DNA from: Culex pipiens pallens
Lineage: Eukaryota > Arthropoda > Insecta > Diptera > Culicidae
Assembly (NCBI RefSeq): GCF_016801865.2
Contig: NC_068938.1
Location: 30,696,129 to 30,760,128, forward strand
DNA length: 64,000 bases
Direction of reading: 5' to 3'
In this document: positions 1-14,200 of the stretch, piece after piece
Numbering within the stretch: position 1 is the stretch's first letter
Layout of the letters: every line of letters starts with the position of its first letter
Program-made: the position numbers and the translations under genes
The notes under the pieces: generated by a model
Told to the model about the DNA's origin: nothing
What the model saw: the letters and a program-made list of their open reading frames with translations, nothing else
Database searches by the model: none

Positions 1-192
1 AATATTTCATCATCGCCATTTTGGCCGCCATCTTGGATTTAAAAATTTCGAATGACTTTAGATCATTTATTGGGTTACTTTTGAGCCCAATAACCCAAAA
101 GTAGACAGTGAATAACAAGTGATACGAATATCTGAAGATTCGATTATTCAAATTTTTTTTGTGAGTGCTTCGTATAATCGAGTCTGTACTGT
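1..192. repeat. Right end of a pogo-like MITE cut by the window edge
   Basis: The segment with the phrase gccattttggccgccatctt recurs at about 26590. The terminus ttcgtataatcgagtctg then tactgta at 165-192 matches the cgataatcgagtctgg end at 26730. The element begins outside the window. Confidence 0.5.
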
Positions 193-1935
193 AATTTTAA
201 ATGGGTTGAAAATATTTTTTAGATTATTTGTGTCAAAACAATACAATTTAGACAGACATGCTCAAGGATTTGAATGGATATTATTTTTTGAATCTAATAT
301 GTTATATCTCAGTCGCACAAAAAAGTACTTGAGTGATATTTGCAACTAGTTCAGAGTTCCAATGATTTTTTTTGTAAATTTTTGATAAACATGTTTTTTT
401 TTGTAGATAATAGGACCACTTGCGTGCACAGCAAGATTGGGTAGCTGCCCCACCACCGTCAAAAATGTTCTTAAGAAATTCTATAAATTCTATGAATTTT
501 AAAATAATGTTATCCTCTGAAGGAACAATATCCTCAAATTTATAAATGCTGAGATTTTTTTTTTTTAATTTGCAACACGACGAGCTGGTTGCTCGTACAG
601 TAAAAGTGAAAGTTAAAGTAAATATAGATTGCTACCTAGTAATCATGAAATGATTTTCCACCTGAGTAAGTAAGCAAAAGTAAGCAAAGAAACCCAGAAC
701 ATATGGCTCAAACCGCAAAATCAATTGCTTCCTGGGCGCCTTTCTTCGCTTCAATTGGGTCCTAAAATGAAGCTTAGATTGCTGATATTATTGTTTACAG
801 CGATAAAGCTTATTTTTCTGAGTACAATGAACCTTTGTACGACCAGAAAGAGTTTAAAATGGATTTTTAAATCAATTTTGAAAAATTAACCTCGCGGTGC
901 TTCTTGACAGAAAAGTTCCTACTTGACAGCTCGTTCCAAGGGGACCATAGTTGATCCATCGAAAAAATGTTGTCTAGTCAAAAAAATGTTTTGCATTAAA
1001 ATGAAAAAAAGTGATCAGAAATTGTTTTTAATCGTGTTATTTACCGTTGTACATAAAAATTGACAAAGGGCTTTAGTACCCAATTACGCTGAAATCAGGT
1101 ACAATAGCGTAAAGCGGCAGCACGTGTGTCAACCTGCTGCAAACTACCGAACCACCAGAAGAACGAACCACTTAATCCCAGAAGCGTCCCACTAAAGCTG
1201 TCCTAATAGCCGATTAAAATCTCGTTGCTCTTGCTCGCTCTCTAGCTCACTCACATGCACCTGTTCAAGGAACGTCAATGTACACAACGTGTTTGTGGGT
1301 GTGTGCTTGTGTGCTTGTCTCACTGTTTTAAAGTATGTACGCTGTGTGAGAAATCGATGAAAATTTAATCAAACTGTATCCGGGGGTGTCGTCTTCATCA
1401 GCTCCGAGTTAGTTGCTGCTTGCGCGCCTCCTGGTTGGTGTCACCTGTTTGTACGTGTTGGTGTTGGTGTTTCACTTTGGTTCAGTGTGGGTGCATCGTT
1501 TTAAAAAACCACAATTGCCAAAGCCGGTCGTGCATGCGAAGTGTCGTCCCCTTTTCCGGAGGGGGGGCGCGTGGAGAGAGGGTTCGTGGGACGGTTGGCC
1601 ATCATATGCTTAATTAAACAAGGCCGGGCCACGATTCCTCAACCATCGGTGGCCACCCACCGACTAGCAATAGAATTGCTAGCGTTTAACAAAAAACAGA
1701 AGAAAAACGATTGAACGAACCAACAGCAACAGCAACAACATTCAAAAAGCTCGGGTGGGTTCACCGATGGTCGAGGACGTCCTCCCCCGGCGCGCGCACA
1801 CGGGACACCAACAGCTATTTATCGTGGGTGCAAACACACTCACACCAGTTAGAAAACGCGGGGTGGGAACAAAAAGCCAACCGGAGTGGGGGGTTGTGCG
1901 GCAAGAGGCCAGTTCAGCGGTAATTCCAGCCTTAC
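193..1935. other. PIP5K intron, no gene seen
   Basis: The AT-rich left part is followed by a GC-richer part (1380-1900). No exon matching the missing PIP5K C-terminus was found on the minus strand. No RNA gene was recognised. Confidence 0.5.
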
Positions 1936-2270
1936 CTGCTCCTGTTCAGTGCCGTCGTCCGTTGCTCCTCCCGTTCCTGCACCATGTACTGGTCCGCCTC
2001 GGGCGCGTCCTCGTAGTCCGATTCGCCCTCGGACCGGGCCTTGGCGGCCGCTTCCTGCTTTTCCTTGAGCGCCTGGTCCAGATTGTGGACGCCCACCAGC
2101 AGCGAGTAGTCCATGATCTTGAACGACTCGAGCACCCGGCAGTCCCGCTGGATGGTTTTGATCAGCGCGTTGCACGTGTCCGCCTCCAGGAAGATCCCGT
2201 TCGGGTGGTGCTCCATAAAGTCCAGATCTTTGTACGTGGGCGAGCCCTTGTTGCGCTCCGCTTTGTTGGC
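1936..2270 (-). CDS. PIP5K: PIP5K coding exon 6 (catalytic MDYSLLVG segment)
   Basis: 335 nt from the acceptor acccttccag to the donor GTAAGG. It encodes DLDFMEHHPNGIFLEAD, then QRDCRVLESFKIMDYSLLVG, then a charged insert (KEKQEAAAKARSEGESDYED). It ends two bases into a codon, so at least one further exon must exist to the left of the window or deep in it. None was seen. Confidence 0.93.
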
Positions 2271-5200
2271 CTGGAAGGGTTGGAATTAAAGGTATTAATG
2301 AAATTTCTTCTTATTCTCATATCATAGTCTAGGCCACGAACGAGCTTGATCTCACCTTTCGCTTGTACGTCGACCCCTTCAGATCGTACTTCAAATGCAT
2401 CTTCACGTACGACGGCAGCAGGTTGTTCATCGCGACCAGCCGGACGTTTTTACTATTGCACTGGTAGCAGTACAGCCCGAAGAACTTGGGCAGTAGCGTG
2501 CGCGGGTTTTGATTCAGATTCATGTAATATCTGCAAAGGATTAAATGTTACAAGTTGTCAGCACGCGCGTATTCCTAGCTTACCCTGGTAACAGCTTCTG
2601 CAGAAACTCGCCCTCCTTATGCTGCACAGTCTTGATGATGAACTCGTCGTCATCGGTCAGATAGAAGATCGAACCGGACGCGCCCGGATTCGAGAGCTCG
2701 CGCAGTGGAGCTGAACACATTGACATCTGCGGAAAATAACATTAAAGTTAGCTTAAGGTACCATTGAGTCAAACCCAGATCCTCACCATGAAATCGTCCG
2801 GCTGGATGCCGAACAGATCCCGAAAGTACCGGAACGCGATCGGGGCGTAGATTTTGAACTTGAACTCGCTAAAGTGGTGGGCGGGCGTCATGCTGGAGCC
2901 CTCCGGCGGGAACGATATCGTCTCCAGCTCCCAAAAGTCCATCATCAGCAGGTCGCGCCGCGGTTTCGACGCCAGGCTGCCGACCGTGTGCTGAATGCCG
3001 AGCTGGATCGAGCCCATGATCTGCGTCGTCTGGATCTTCTTGTAGGTGATCTCGCCGCCCTCGCCCACCCGCCGATGGCCCAGCTTGCGCTCCTTGTCCG
3101 ACTTGGGCCGGTGGGGCCGCGAGGCCAGCGGCTGGTCCGCGGACATCTGAAAATTAAGAAAGAAATCGATTAGAAGTTGTTACTAACATTCATCACATTG
3201 AAATTCAGTTCTCGTTCTCTTCAGGACCTCCCGCTATGACCCAATTCTCAAATCCCCAGACGAATAAAAATTTCATTATCCTAGATGTGGCGCCACCCTC
3301 CAAGAACTAACCTGGATGCACTTCATTAGTCATGCAGCACGAGTAATAAGCTACCCTTGGGAGGGTCACCACGTAATTTGTCTCCCGCAAATTGCATTGT
3401 TGGTGACTGGGATAAAATTAAACGCTGATAAACAAAAAAATGTGGTCGGAGGGCATCGCCGGGGGGAATACCTCAAGTGTAACCGCCGCCGTCAAACACA
3501 ACAAATGGACAATTGATGCAAAATCGCGCGCACACACACACACACAGATCGCATGTAAATCGTTGGCTTTAATATTATGCATATAAACGATAACAGTATG
3601 ATAATATCACCGGTTGGGAGGGAAGGTGGTGGGATGGTGTCTTTTGAATTGCAGAAGAGGTGGGCGTGAGATTGTGGGATGTTAAGGGGAATGAGGGAAT
3701 CCCTCCCAGGACTATTTTGTCACGGTGGGTAAAATAGCGATATCGTGGAAGATATTTAAAAGTGACCCTTCAAAAATCAGAAAATTTGTAATTTTGTGTT
3801 ATTTTAAAATGCAAAAATACTACAGAGTTATTCATCCTTTTTTCTATAATATTCCTTTTTAAATTAAATAGATTTATATTTTTTTGCTGAGCAATTTGTA
3901 ATAATTTCTTAACTTCAATAAGGCCGTTGCAAAAAATTTTCAATGTTTATGTCCAAAAAATATTTGGCCTAAGTTAAACTCAACGAAATCGGCCGATTTC
4001 GTGAATTTTTATTTGTTGTATTTTTGTATTTGGTTCAAACTTTTTGAGGGTCTTCCCTATGACCAAAGAAGCCTTTTTGTGTCATTGCATTGGTTCACCC
4101 GTATTGCAAACTTTGCACCAAATTCTCCACCCTTGCAAATAATATCTGCACACCAAATATTTGCACACTTAAATTCCTCCCCCTTCTCCACCCGCTCGAG
4201 CACTTCAGAACAGTTTCAAACAGGGGAGTGTGTCTTAGATATTTTTTTCTGCTGTAGTTTGAGGTGTGCATTTTTTTATAAGGCTTTCCACAAGTTGTAC
4301 GATTGTCTAAAAATCGCTGCAATCTGCAATACAAGGCTCCAAACTATTTTAGCAGCTGTCCATACAAAAATGGTACGATCAATTCCAGCTCAAATCAGGA
4401 TTTTTCTTGTACTTTTGTACCCGACCCTCTCCGATTTCAATGAAACTTTGTAGACACGTTATCCTACGATTATATACGCCATTTTTGTGTATATGGAGCC
4501 AGTTGCACTCGAAAATGACATTTGAGAAGGGCGTAAGTTATTAAATATATTTGTATTTTGTAGGGCGTCCAATTTTCCCGGGTTTTGAATTTCCCGGGAA
4601 ACGGGAAAAATATTTTCGAAATCCCGGGAATTCCCGGGATCCCGGGAAATTTTTTAAGCAGTCATCAAATCTATGTTTTCATAATATGGATTTTTCTTTC
4701 ATGCTAAAACCCGTAGAATAAGCTCAATAATAAAAAAAGGTGACAATCTACACTTCAATCCAAACAAGGACGACAGTTTTTAAATAACTTAAAAGTAATT
4801 AAAAATGGATTTTTGTTTTGTTCTTTCATGTGCTTTGGATTTCAAATAAATTACAATTTTTGATTCCAATGTGATTCAAATTAAATAAGTGTTTTAAAAA
4901 TATATTTATTTTATGTATTTTTTATATGCCGTAATAACTAGAAAAGCTTGAAAAATTTCATTCAAAATGTCTAAAAAACGAGATACGACAACAAATCCAG
5001 ATTTTTTTTAGAAATGTAGGCTATTGTCTTTCATTTATAGGACCTTTTAAAAAAAACTCTAGAAATAAAATGATACCAATCAATGTATAGATAAGTTTTG
5101 AATTTCTTATTTTATATAACACATATTTAACAAATTATCTTTAAAATACTCCGCCAACTGGGGAGAATCAGGATTACAGGCTGAATAAGCATAGGATTTC

Positions 5201-8200
5201 AGAGCATTTAATTCGAAAGTCGGTGTACTAATTGTTTTGTTTTGATCCAGTTTTAACCGAAGTTATTCAAAACACGATACAAAAAATTGACTTGAATAGC
5301 TGTCCGAATTTGTCTAATTTGTCTTATATGTTTTTTTATATTTAAAATCTTAAATATACGTGAATATAATACCCAGTCTTTTAAAAATACATTAAATTAT
5401 ACAGAAAATATTTAATGCGCAAGGCATTTTTTCGGATTTGTGAACTAAAATTTTAACAAATTTCCCTAATAAGCCAAATTTATACTAAAATATGCCGAAT
5501 ACAAATTTTAATGCTTCAAATTCGTATCGATTACTATGTACTCCCAAATTATAACAGACCAAAATTGTTTTTTTTTTTCAATTTCGGGAATTCCCGGGAA
5601 AAAATATTAAAAATCCCGGGATCCGGGAATTCCCGGTTTTGGAAAAATCCCGGGATTTTTGTCCCGAGAATTCCCGGGATGGACGCACTAGTATTTTGAA
5701 AATTTTGACGTCTAGATCACTTAAAAAAACAGGTTTAGAAAATGATTTTTGTTTCGAATCCCGGGGTGGATGGAAGCTAAGGTGTAAAAAGAGGTTTGCA
5801 ATTGCCTCAACAATCAAGCCTTCGAACACCTAGTTTCGAGTAGGAATCTCGCAATCGAGAACGCCAAGGCAATGCTGTAAAGCGAATAATTTGATTTTTT
5901 TTATTTTATTTTATTTATTTTTTTTTTTTTTTTGATAAAGTGCATCGTTTTCAAGATATAGCAAACTTAAAGTAAAATTTTAACTGAAAAATCCTGTTTT
6001 TAAGATTTTTTTTTATAATAAACCACGTGGACACTTTTATAAAATTTCCGCCCCGGCATATGTTTTATATGAAGCGTGGCCAATCGCCACCCTAAGTTTT
6101 CCGATGTTTAAAAGAAATATTTTCAAAATTTTTCTAACATTTTAAAAGAGCGTAATATTAATTACCGGAAATTTTCTCAACTTTTCGAAAAAAATATTCT
6201 CTAGATGGATAATCATGGACACTTTTAAAAAAAATCAAACAACTGGAATTTTTCAGTTAATATTAAACTTTCAGTTTAAGTTGTCGGCAAAATTTTTGTC
6301 TACAATTTTCAACAATTTTTTTTCTCCTAAAACAAATTAAAACAAAATCAAAAATTAAAAAAACAACGTTGATAAAAAAAAAATTTCATGAAAATAAAAA
6401 TAATTAAAATTATGTTTTCTAGATTTTCCTGTAACATTTTTTTCTGAAGTACTCATCAATACCTACAAGTCTTTGCCGAAGACACGGGTTCGGAGATTGA
6501 CCACACTCCATACAAAAACTATTTTTTGTGTATGGACAATAGGGTGACAAGAAAAATTGAAAATGAAGGAAAATCTTAAGAAATACCCCACGGTTCGATT
6601 CTTTAGGTAATAATAAGTAACTGTGCAAATTTTGGGCCCAATCGGTTAAGGTATAAGGGTCGCTTTTTATCGTTGAAGTTTGTATGGGAGAAAACCATAA
6701 AAATGTATGGGGAAAAGTAAAAATTTCAAAATTACACCAAAAGGTGGCGTTAAATGTGTCGGATCATTGTCAAGTGTTAGATTCCTGAGTAAAATTTTAT
6801 GACAAGCAACTTTGTCGAAGACGGCAAAACGATCCGAGCTAACCCTGATGAGTTATTAGCTAATTAAAGAAAACGTTATTGAATGAAAAAAAAAATTATC
6901 AGTTTTTACGATAAACGTGAAACTATAACAGATTTTGCTCAAAATTTTCACAGTGACTTATTTTCGCCTAAGGAATCGAATCAAGGAGTGTCCTGATTCG
7001 GAACGTCAGAGAACTTTGCGGCCGAATTTCGAGGTCATTGAACATTGTCTAGTCTTGTGGCTATTCATATTCTATGTTCAATTCCCATTTTCAAGAGAAT
7101 CGAACGAGATTTGATCGCTGTAACTTTTTCCAAAACTAATAACAAAAAAACATACAATTGCAAATTTGCAACAAAAATGGAACATTCTATCATTTTTAAA
7201 AGTAACGTAAGCCCACCGTGTTACTGCTGTAAGGATTATACACTAAGCACGACACAACACACGTGCTGGAATAACAAACAGCAATTAGCGGCCGGCTCTG
7301 CCGTGTGTTGTGACACAGTGACAGAAACTGCCAAGTGTACTAGGCGCCTAACTACAACAGCGAGGTTAAAATAATTGAATTACGCTGCCAACTCACGGCG
7401 CTGAAATCGCCCGGTATCCAAGAACGAAATATTAAACAAGGCACAGATTCCTGAATCATCCATTCCCAATACATTAAAGCCACCCGCATCAACCCAAGCC
7501 CCGGCAGAAGCCAATAATAAACGATAAACATCTGCTGGGAAAATTCCGGCTCCGGCGAAAATTGATGCCTCCGGGGAAGGGAGAAAACAAAACAAAAGAA
7601 AACAACAATAACAGAAATTGAAACTGATTTCGGGGGGTGGGATATAAGAACGCCTTTTCCGAAGCCAATATTGCGATAGAGGATAAGCTAAAAGATAATG
7701 CTTCGAGAAGCATCAACGAGAGAGGTGATTTCGGCAAATTTATGCAATCGATGAGCTTTTTTGAGTCCTTTTTTTACTCAGCCCAGATAGTGTTGTTTTA
7801 TTCAGACACTATTTCGGCGGATTAAAAATTTATTCGAAACATCAAAGGGGCGAATAACATCAGCGAGACACAATGCTTCAATGGTTGATTGTTCACTGTT
7901 CCATCAAGTTGATGGCTGTCACAAAGAGGGACGAACAATATACACTCTCTGGTTGACAGGTTGTCTGGAATGAGGTGATGAAATTTACAGTTTGACTGAG
8001 ATGAGATGAGTAGAATTCGAGAGCAAACAGAATTTCACATGAAAAAATACTCAAAAAAATTAAAAAATTTAAAGATTTTAAAGAATTTAAAGAATTTAAA
8101 GAATTTAAAGAATTTAAAGAATTTAAAGAATTTAAAGAATTTAAAGAATTAAAAGAATTTAAAGATTTTAAAGAATTTAAAGAATTTAAAGAATTTAAAG

Positions 8201-11200
8201 AATTTAAAGAATTTAAAGAATTTACAGAATTTAAAGAATTTAAAGAATTTAAAGAATTTAAAGAATTTAAAGAATTTAAAGAATTTAAAGAATTTAAAGA
8301 ATTTAAAGAATTTAAAGAATTTAAAGAATTTAAAGAATTTAAAGAATTTAAAGAATTTAAAGAATTTAAAGAATTTAAAGAATTTAAAGAATTTAAATAA
8401 TTTAAAGAATTTAAAGAATTTAAAGAATTTAAAGAATTTAAAGAATTTAAAGAATTTAAAGAATTTAAAGAATTTAAAGAATTTAAAGATGTTAAAAAAA
8501 TATAAAGAATTTATAGAATTTTAACAAAATATAAATTTTTAGAACAATTCTGATAATTCTGACATTTAATTCAAAAACGTGACTCAGAAAAGCAGCACAC
8601 GCCAAAGAATGTCACTCATCGCACGCTGCCTGGAGGCATTCAACTCTGCGGAAGCGCTTGTCCTGAGAGCCTTCAAGCGGCTGCCATCGTCATCACGATG
8701 GTGTAAAAGGACAGCAGCCAGCTCTCTCTTTGAAGGCATTTAATTGTCCAAGGTGATGATGAGGAGCAGCAGCGACAATCTTAAATAAATTGCAAAAGAT
8801 GGAGGGGTTTAAATATTTCAGAGAATTTAAAATTCTTAGAACAATTTCTACATTTAGGATTATCAATACAGATTTCTATGAAATAAAATGAAATTGCAAT
8901 GAAAAAATCCACCCACATCAGCTTCAAAAGAATTCCAGCTTAGCAATGTCTGACATGAACTGCCATGGATGGAGCATACGCTGAAGTATACATTTCTTTA
9001 TTCAGAAAAATGAACATTGCCTGGTGCCAACTCAAATTGAAAATTAAAAATCACAGAAACACTTAAAAATTTCAGATCTACGGAAAAAAGAAAAGTGGAA
9101 CAACATTTTGAATTGCCAAGTTTAAAATATGAAAATTCACAAAATATGCTAAGAGTCGTAATTCTGAGTGGACCTGCTCATCTTCAAAAGATGACACACC
9201 GAAAAAAAGAGAGTTGAAAATCGATTCTGCAAATGGTTCATACTCGGTGCTCTCATGCTTCTCCGTTCGTGTTCTGACACGTGTCTAAATGTCGCCCACT
9301 TCTGGACTCTCTACACCGCACACCTTTCACCCCAGCTCCATCAGTTCTGCCAGCAGCAAGTTGAACGAGTTAGGGAGAAGCTCGCGAATATCCTGCAAAA
9401 AAAGCCAGGCAGAGAAGAAATGCTGCTGTGCAATGCTTTCTGACGACACGTTGTCTGGGTGAAGATTTGAAAGCTTTCCAAATAAAATGGCTATTATTTT
9501 GGCTGGCTTGGCAGAACTGAGGAGCTGCCTTGGACACCAACCTTGGTTCACGCATACTGGTGTTACCGTTTTCATGGCACGTATTAATGGACATAATATG
9601 ATAATTGTCTTGGGTGGTGTCCTCTGGTTAATTGAGTATAGAGTAGAAGCAAAGCTACACTTGTCATCAAGGACAACTACTTGACTTTTAACTCAAAAAT
9701 AGTGAGAAAATGAAACTTTTTGGACCGTTATGACGTCACTTGTTTTGCTACAATTTTTGCCCAATCAATTTTCAACCAATTTGTAAGCGCTATTTTTAAG
9801 CTTTTCAGCTGACTGGCGACATTGACAACAATATCCTAACAAGAACCAGAAATATTTGCCTATCAAATATTCGGCACGGAAATCAAATTTCCGCACCACT
9901 AGGTTTACGGAATTTGTATTTCGCGTGAAAAGGTGTAAATAACCCACTCGTGTATACCGTGGAATCTCCAAGCTCTCCAAAATCAAAAGCTTTATCCGGA
10001 AGTACACGGAAAAAAAAGTGTTCGAGAAATCATGAATTTCCTTTCATGAATTCGTAAATAATTGGATTCATGATTTTTGTGAAACTATTAATTTTTTACA
10101 AAAATGAATTTTTGTATTTTTGGAGTTTTGTATTTTTGTATATTTGTATTTTTGTATTTTTGTATTTTTGTATTTTTGTATTTTTGTATTTTTGTATTTT
10201 TGTATTTTTGTATTTTTGTATTTTTGTATTTTTGTATTTTTGTATTTTTGTATTTTTGTATTTTTGTATTTTTGTATTTTTGTATTTTTAGTATTTTTGT
10301 ATTTTTGTATTTTTGTATTTTTGTATTTTTGTATTTTTGTATTTTTGTATTTTTGTATTTTTGTATTTTTGTATTTTTGTATTTTTGTATTTTTGTATTT
10401 TTGTATTTTTGTATTTTTGTATTTTTGTATTTTTGTATTTTTGTATTTTTGTATTTTTGTATTTTTGTATTTTTGTATTTTTGTATTTTTGTATTTTTGT
10501 ATTTTTGTATTTTTGTATTTTTTGTATTTTTGTATTTTTGTATTTTTGTATTTTTGTATTTTTGTATTTTTGTATTTTTGTATTTTTGTATTTTTGTATT
10601 TTTGTATTTTTGTATTTTTGTATTTTTGTATTTTTGTATTTTTGTATTTTTGTATTTTTGTATTTTTGTATTTTTGTATTTTTGTATTTTTGTATTTTTG
10701 TATTTTTGTATTTTTGTATTTTTGTATTTTTGTATTTTTGTATTTTTGTATTTTTGTATTTTTGTATTTTTGTATTTTTGTATTTTTGTATTTTTGTATT
10801 TTTGTATTTTTGTATTTTTGTATTTTGTATTTTTGTATTTTTGTATTTTTGTATTTTTGTATTTTTGTATTTTTGTATTTTTGTATTTTTGTATTTTGTA
10901 TTTTTGTATTTTTTGTATTTTTGTATTTTTGTATTTTTGTATTTTTGTATTTTTGTATTTTTGTATTTTTGTATTTTTGTATTTTTGTATTTTTGTATTT
11001 TTGTATTTTTGTATTTTTGTATTTTTGTATTTTTGTATTTTTGTATTTTGTATTTTTGTATTTTTGTATTTTTGTATTTTTGTATTTTTGTATTTTTGTA
11101 TTTTTGTATTTTTGTATTTTTGTATTTTTGTATTTTTGTATTTTTGTATTTTTGTATTTTTGTATTTTTGTATTTTTGTATTTTTGTATTTTTGTATTTT

Positions 11201-14200
11201 TGTATTTTTGTATTTTTGTATTTTTGTATTTTTGTATTTTTGTATTTTTGTATTTTTGTATTTTTGTATTTTTGTATTTTTGTATTTTTGTATTTTTTTA
11301 TTTTTGTATTTTTGTATTTTTGTATTTTTGTATTTTTGTATTTTTGTATTTTTGTATTTTTGTATTTTTGTATTTTTTGTATTTTTGTATTTTTACTTAG
11401 GTTTATAACTCAAAAAATTGTTATTTTTTATTAACGCTGAATATATGTTTTTTGAAAATCGTTACGTCAAAATCGCGATATTCATGTTTACGTGGTACGA
11501 AAATCACGATTTCCAGAATAATGTTTTTCCGTGTATCTCTACCAGGACCTCTCAAGTGGAGCACATCTTCTCGGCTCGTCGACACCCCGGGCACGTGCCC
11601 CACGGTCAACTGCAGGGTTCAACCTTATTTCAACCGCGTATTCTTCGCAGCAGCAGCATCAAGAGTCATCGCTTGTTTTGGGCGCTAAATCACGGGATTT
11701 GTGCTTTCTTCAGTCGGTGTTGTCCAAGAGGAGCGTCCGCATATAGTTCGGGCAGTTGCGGTCGACTGAGTTCATATTTGCTCAACCAAGCGCGTTCGCG
11801 CGTATTGAAACGGGGGTAGTCTCGGGGGGTTATAATCATGTGTACGTGATTGCTGCGGGTCTCTCTGTAGTATACATTGTCCAGTACAGTGTACAACAAT
11901 ACAGCTGTGTTCCGCACGTTTTACAATCCGGTGGCAATTTGGCGACGGCCAAGACCAAGAACGGGGAGGTTGAAACCGTTCGCGGTATGACTTCATAGCG
12001 TCAAGATAAATATGGGAAAGTTGACGCCATCAGCTGGGTAGGGGCTAAGAAGAGAACAGCACCAGCTACCATCTAGCTCAAGGTACGAGAAACTTGGCTT
12101 GCAACACTCGGACTTGCCGCGATGAACATAGTGTCGATGTCGTCAATTATTATTACGGACTTCTCTTTTGTCTCTCCTTTTATGTTGGCTAAACATTATT
12201 ATTCGAAAAGTGCTGACCAAGTGCTTAATGGGACGTGTGGCATGATACGGTACGGGAACTCACTAACCTCACCAGCTGTGGTTAAGCTGGCGGACGAAGG
12301 ACAATACGACGGTCACACCAGCAATTCCGACTGAAAAAGATGTCATGTTGGCATTTTTGAAATCTTTGTGAAATTCTTGTTATGAGATTGCCAAGTTTTT
12401 TTTTCGTGGTCTTGACTCACAATCCAGAGGTTCACGGTTCAAATCCCGTGATGCAGTGTCAATACCTTCACACTTAGGAGACCAAAGAACACTCACATTC
12501 AATTTCAAAAAAAAACTTCAATAAAGCCTCCAAAACTTATCGCGTAACGGCCAACCCCCTAAATCAAACCGTCCCACATTGCATCGAGGCCACTTTGGGA
12601 AAGGGCGTGCAAACTGCACCCAATCCACTCCGTAGCTCCGTGCCCAGATTCAACGCCCCAAGCCATTCCCATCCCCAATCGTTTGTGTGTAGAAGCGCAA
12701 ACCAGACCAGATTGGCTAACGATGTTTACTATCAACAAGCCATTCCGCATACATCACACAAATCGCTTCGGCGCGAGGTGTCCCATCAGACAGCTGACTC
12801 CGGCGAGCTGCGCGCATCAACAAGTCGTAATTCCAATTAAATAATTTGTAACGTAGCAGCTCCACAACGCCCAATTGCCCATCTTCGGTCAGACACCACC
12901 GAGACCAAGTCCTCAGAAGTGATGGTGATGATGATGATGATCAGCTGGAGTTGGAATACAGTGAAGATTCGAATATTCAGACACGATTTTTATGTTAAGG
13001 GCTAAGGGAGACATTTGCTTTTTTTCAGTAAATTTGAGATTTTTCGAAAACGGTTTCTTTTGACGGAAATCCGAACTGACAACTTGTAGCCAAAATTCGT
13101 ATGGATCAGCTGTAAGAAAATCAGCTTGATAGGATAAGTCTAGCATAAGATAATGTCTTTTGAACTAAAGGTTAAGGTGCAACCAAAAAATCATATCTTG
13201 ACTATACTAAAACGCAAATTTGTTTACTTCTAGATGTTCCCGACTGCTGGCCAGTAAATTGAGCGGGAAAGATGGCCTGAGATCTGCTTGACCGTCGGCC
13301 AAGTGTTATTCAACTCGAATGACGAAGATCGAACAGTTTCCACCAGTTCAACGACGTCAGACTACAGAAATTTGCCAGTGCCAATTTTTGATTGACAGAT
13401 TTTGATCAAACACTGTAAACTGGAGTGGTCTAGAAATTGATCAACGCCCAACACACATCTTCGAAGATGTCTGTAGAAGTTATGCAAATGTCTCTCATTT
13501 TGCAACTGAAACCTTTTATGGAGTTGTCCTCGGCGGCGGTGTGTCTCCGTTGTTCGCAACTCCATGGCCCACTTTTCGCCACCACTAAACCTTAAGTAAT
13601 AGTCATTTGTTAACACGTTTATGTTTGTTTCAAAAACCCTACACATTGCGGCTTGCAGTTCCCACCGCAAGATAAACCCTCCAACTCTGCCAAGTATCTC
13701 TCGTCTCGCGGGCTGTATCTTGCGTGCGATCTCCATCAAACTCCACTCATTTCAACTCGTTACCGTATCAAGTCTCAAGCTAAAGAGCTACTACCTCAGT
13801 GGGAAAAAGCTAAATCTCAAATGCTTTCCACCGACCAGATTGCAACGGCCACTACTAGAGAGAACGACGACGACGACGACGATTTGTTTCAATTTAATTG
13901 AAAAAGTGCTCTAATGGCAAGCATCAGAGATCACGCGCGCGCGGTGAATAAAAACTTAATTGAAAAATCAACACACACGGCCGCGGTTGATGCTGCCTTT
14001 CGTAACGATGGATGATCCACGCTTGAGCAGAAGTGCTTTTCTAGGTCTCATCATCCGCTGAAGGTAGTAGGTATGTATCATCCGAAGTCGCAGACGATGA
14101 CGACTGCGACACTCCTTGCTACATCTCTGTTTGGTGGGGCGTCTGATGACGCCGGTGTTGATGAGGTTGCTGGGTTGATGAACAGCACTGTCCGGCACGG

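Noticed and set aside
1755..2327. 190-codon plus-strand frame and neighbours opposite PIP5K exon 6
   Set aside because: It is the antisense shadow of GC-rich kinase exons.
8066..8489. CRISPR-like regular repeats
   Set aside because: The unit is a continuous 9-bp satellite without spacers, in a eukaryotic intron.
10104..11434. Three overlapping plus-strand frames of 373-434 codons rich in Phe, Cys, Ile, Val, Leu and Tyr
   Set aside because: They are translations of one 8-bp satellite in three frames, with no codon bias, start context or splice signals.
12420..12460. tRNA gene
   Set aside because: Only a T-arm-like stem and B-box are present; there is no acceptor stem or proper D-arm.
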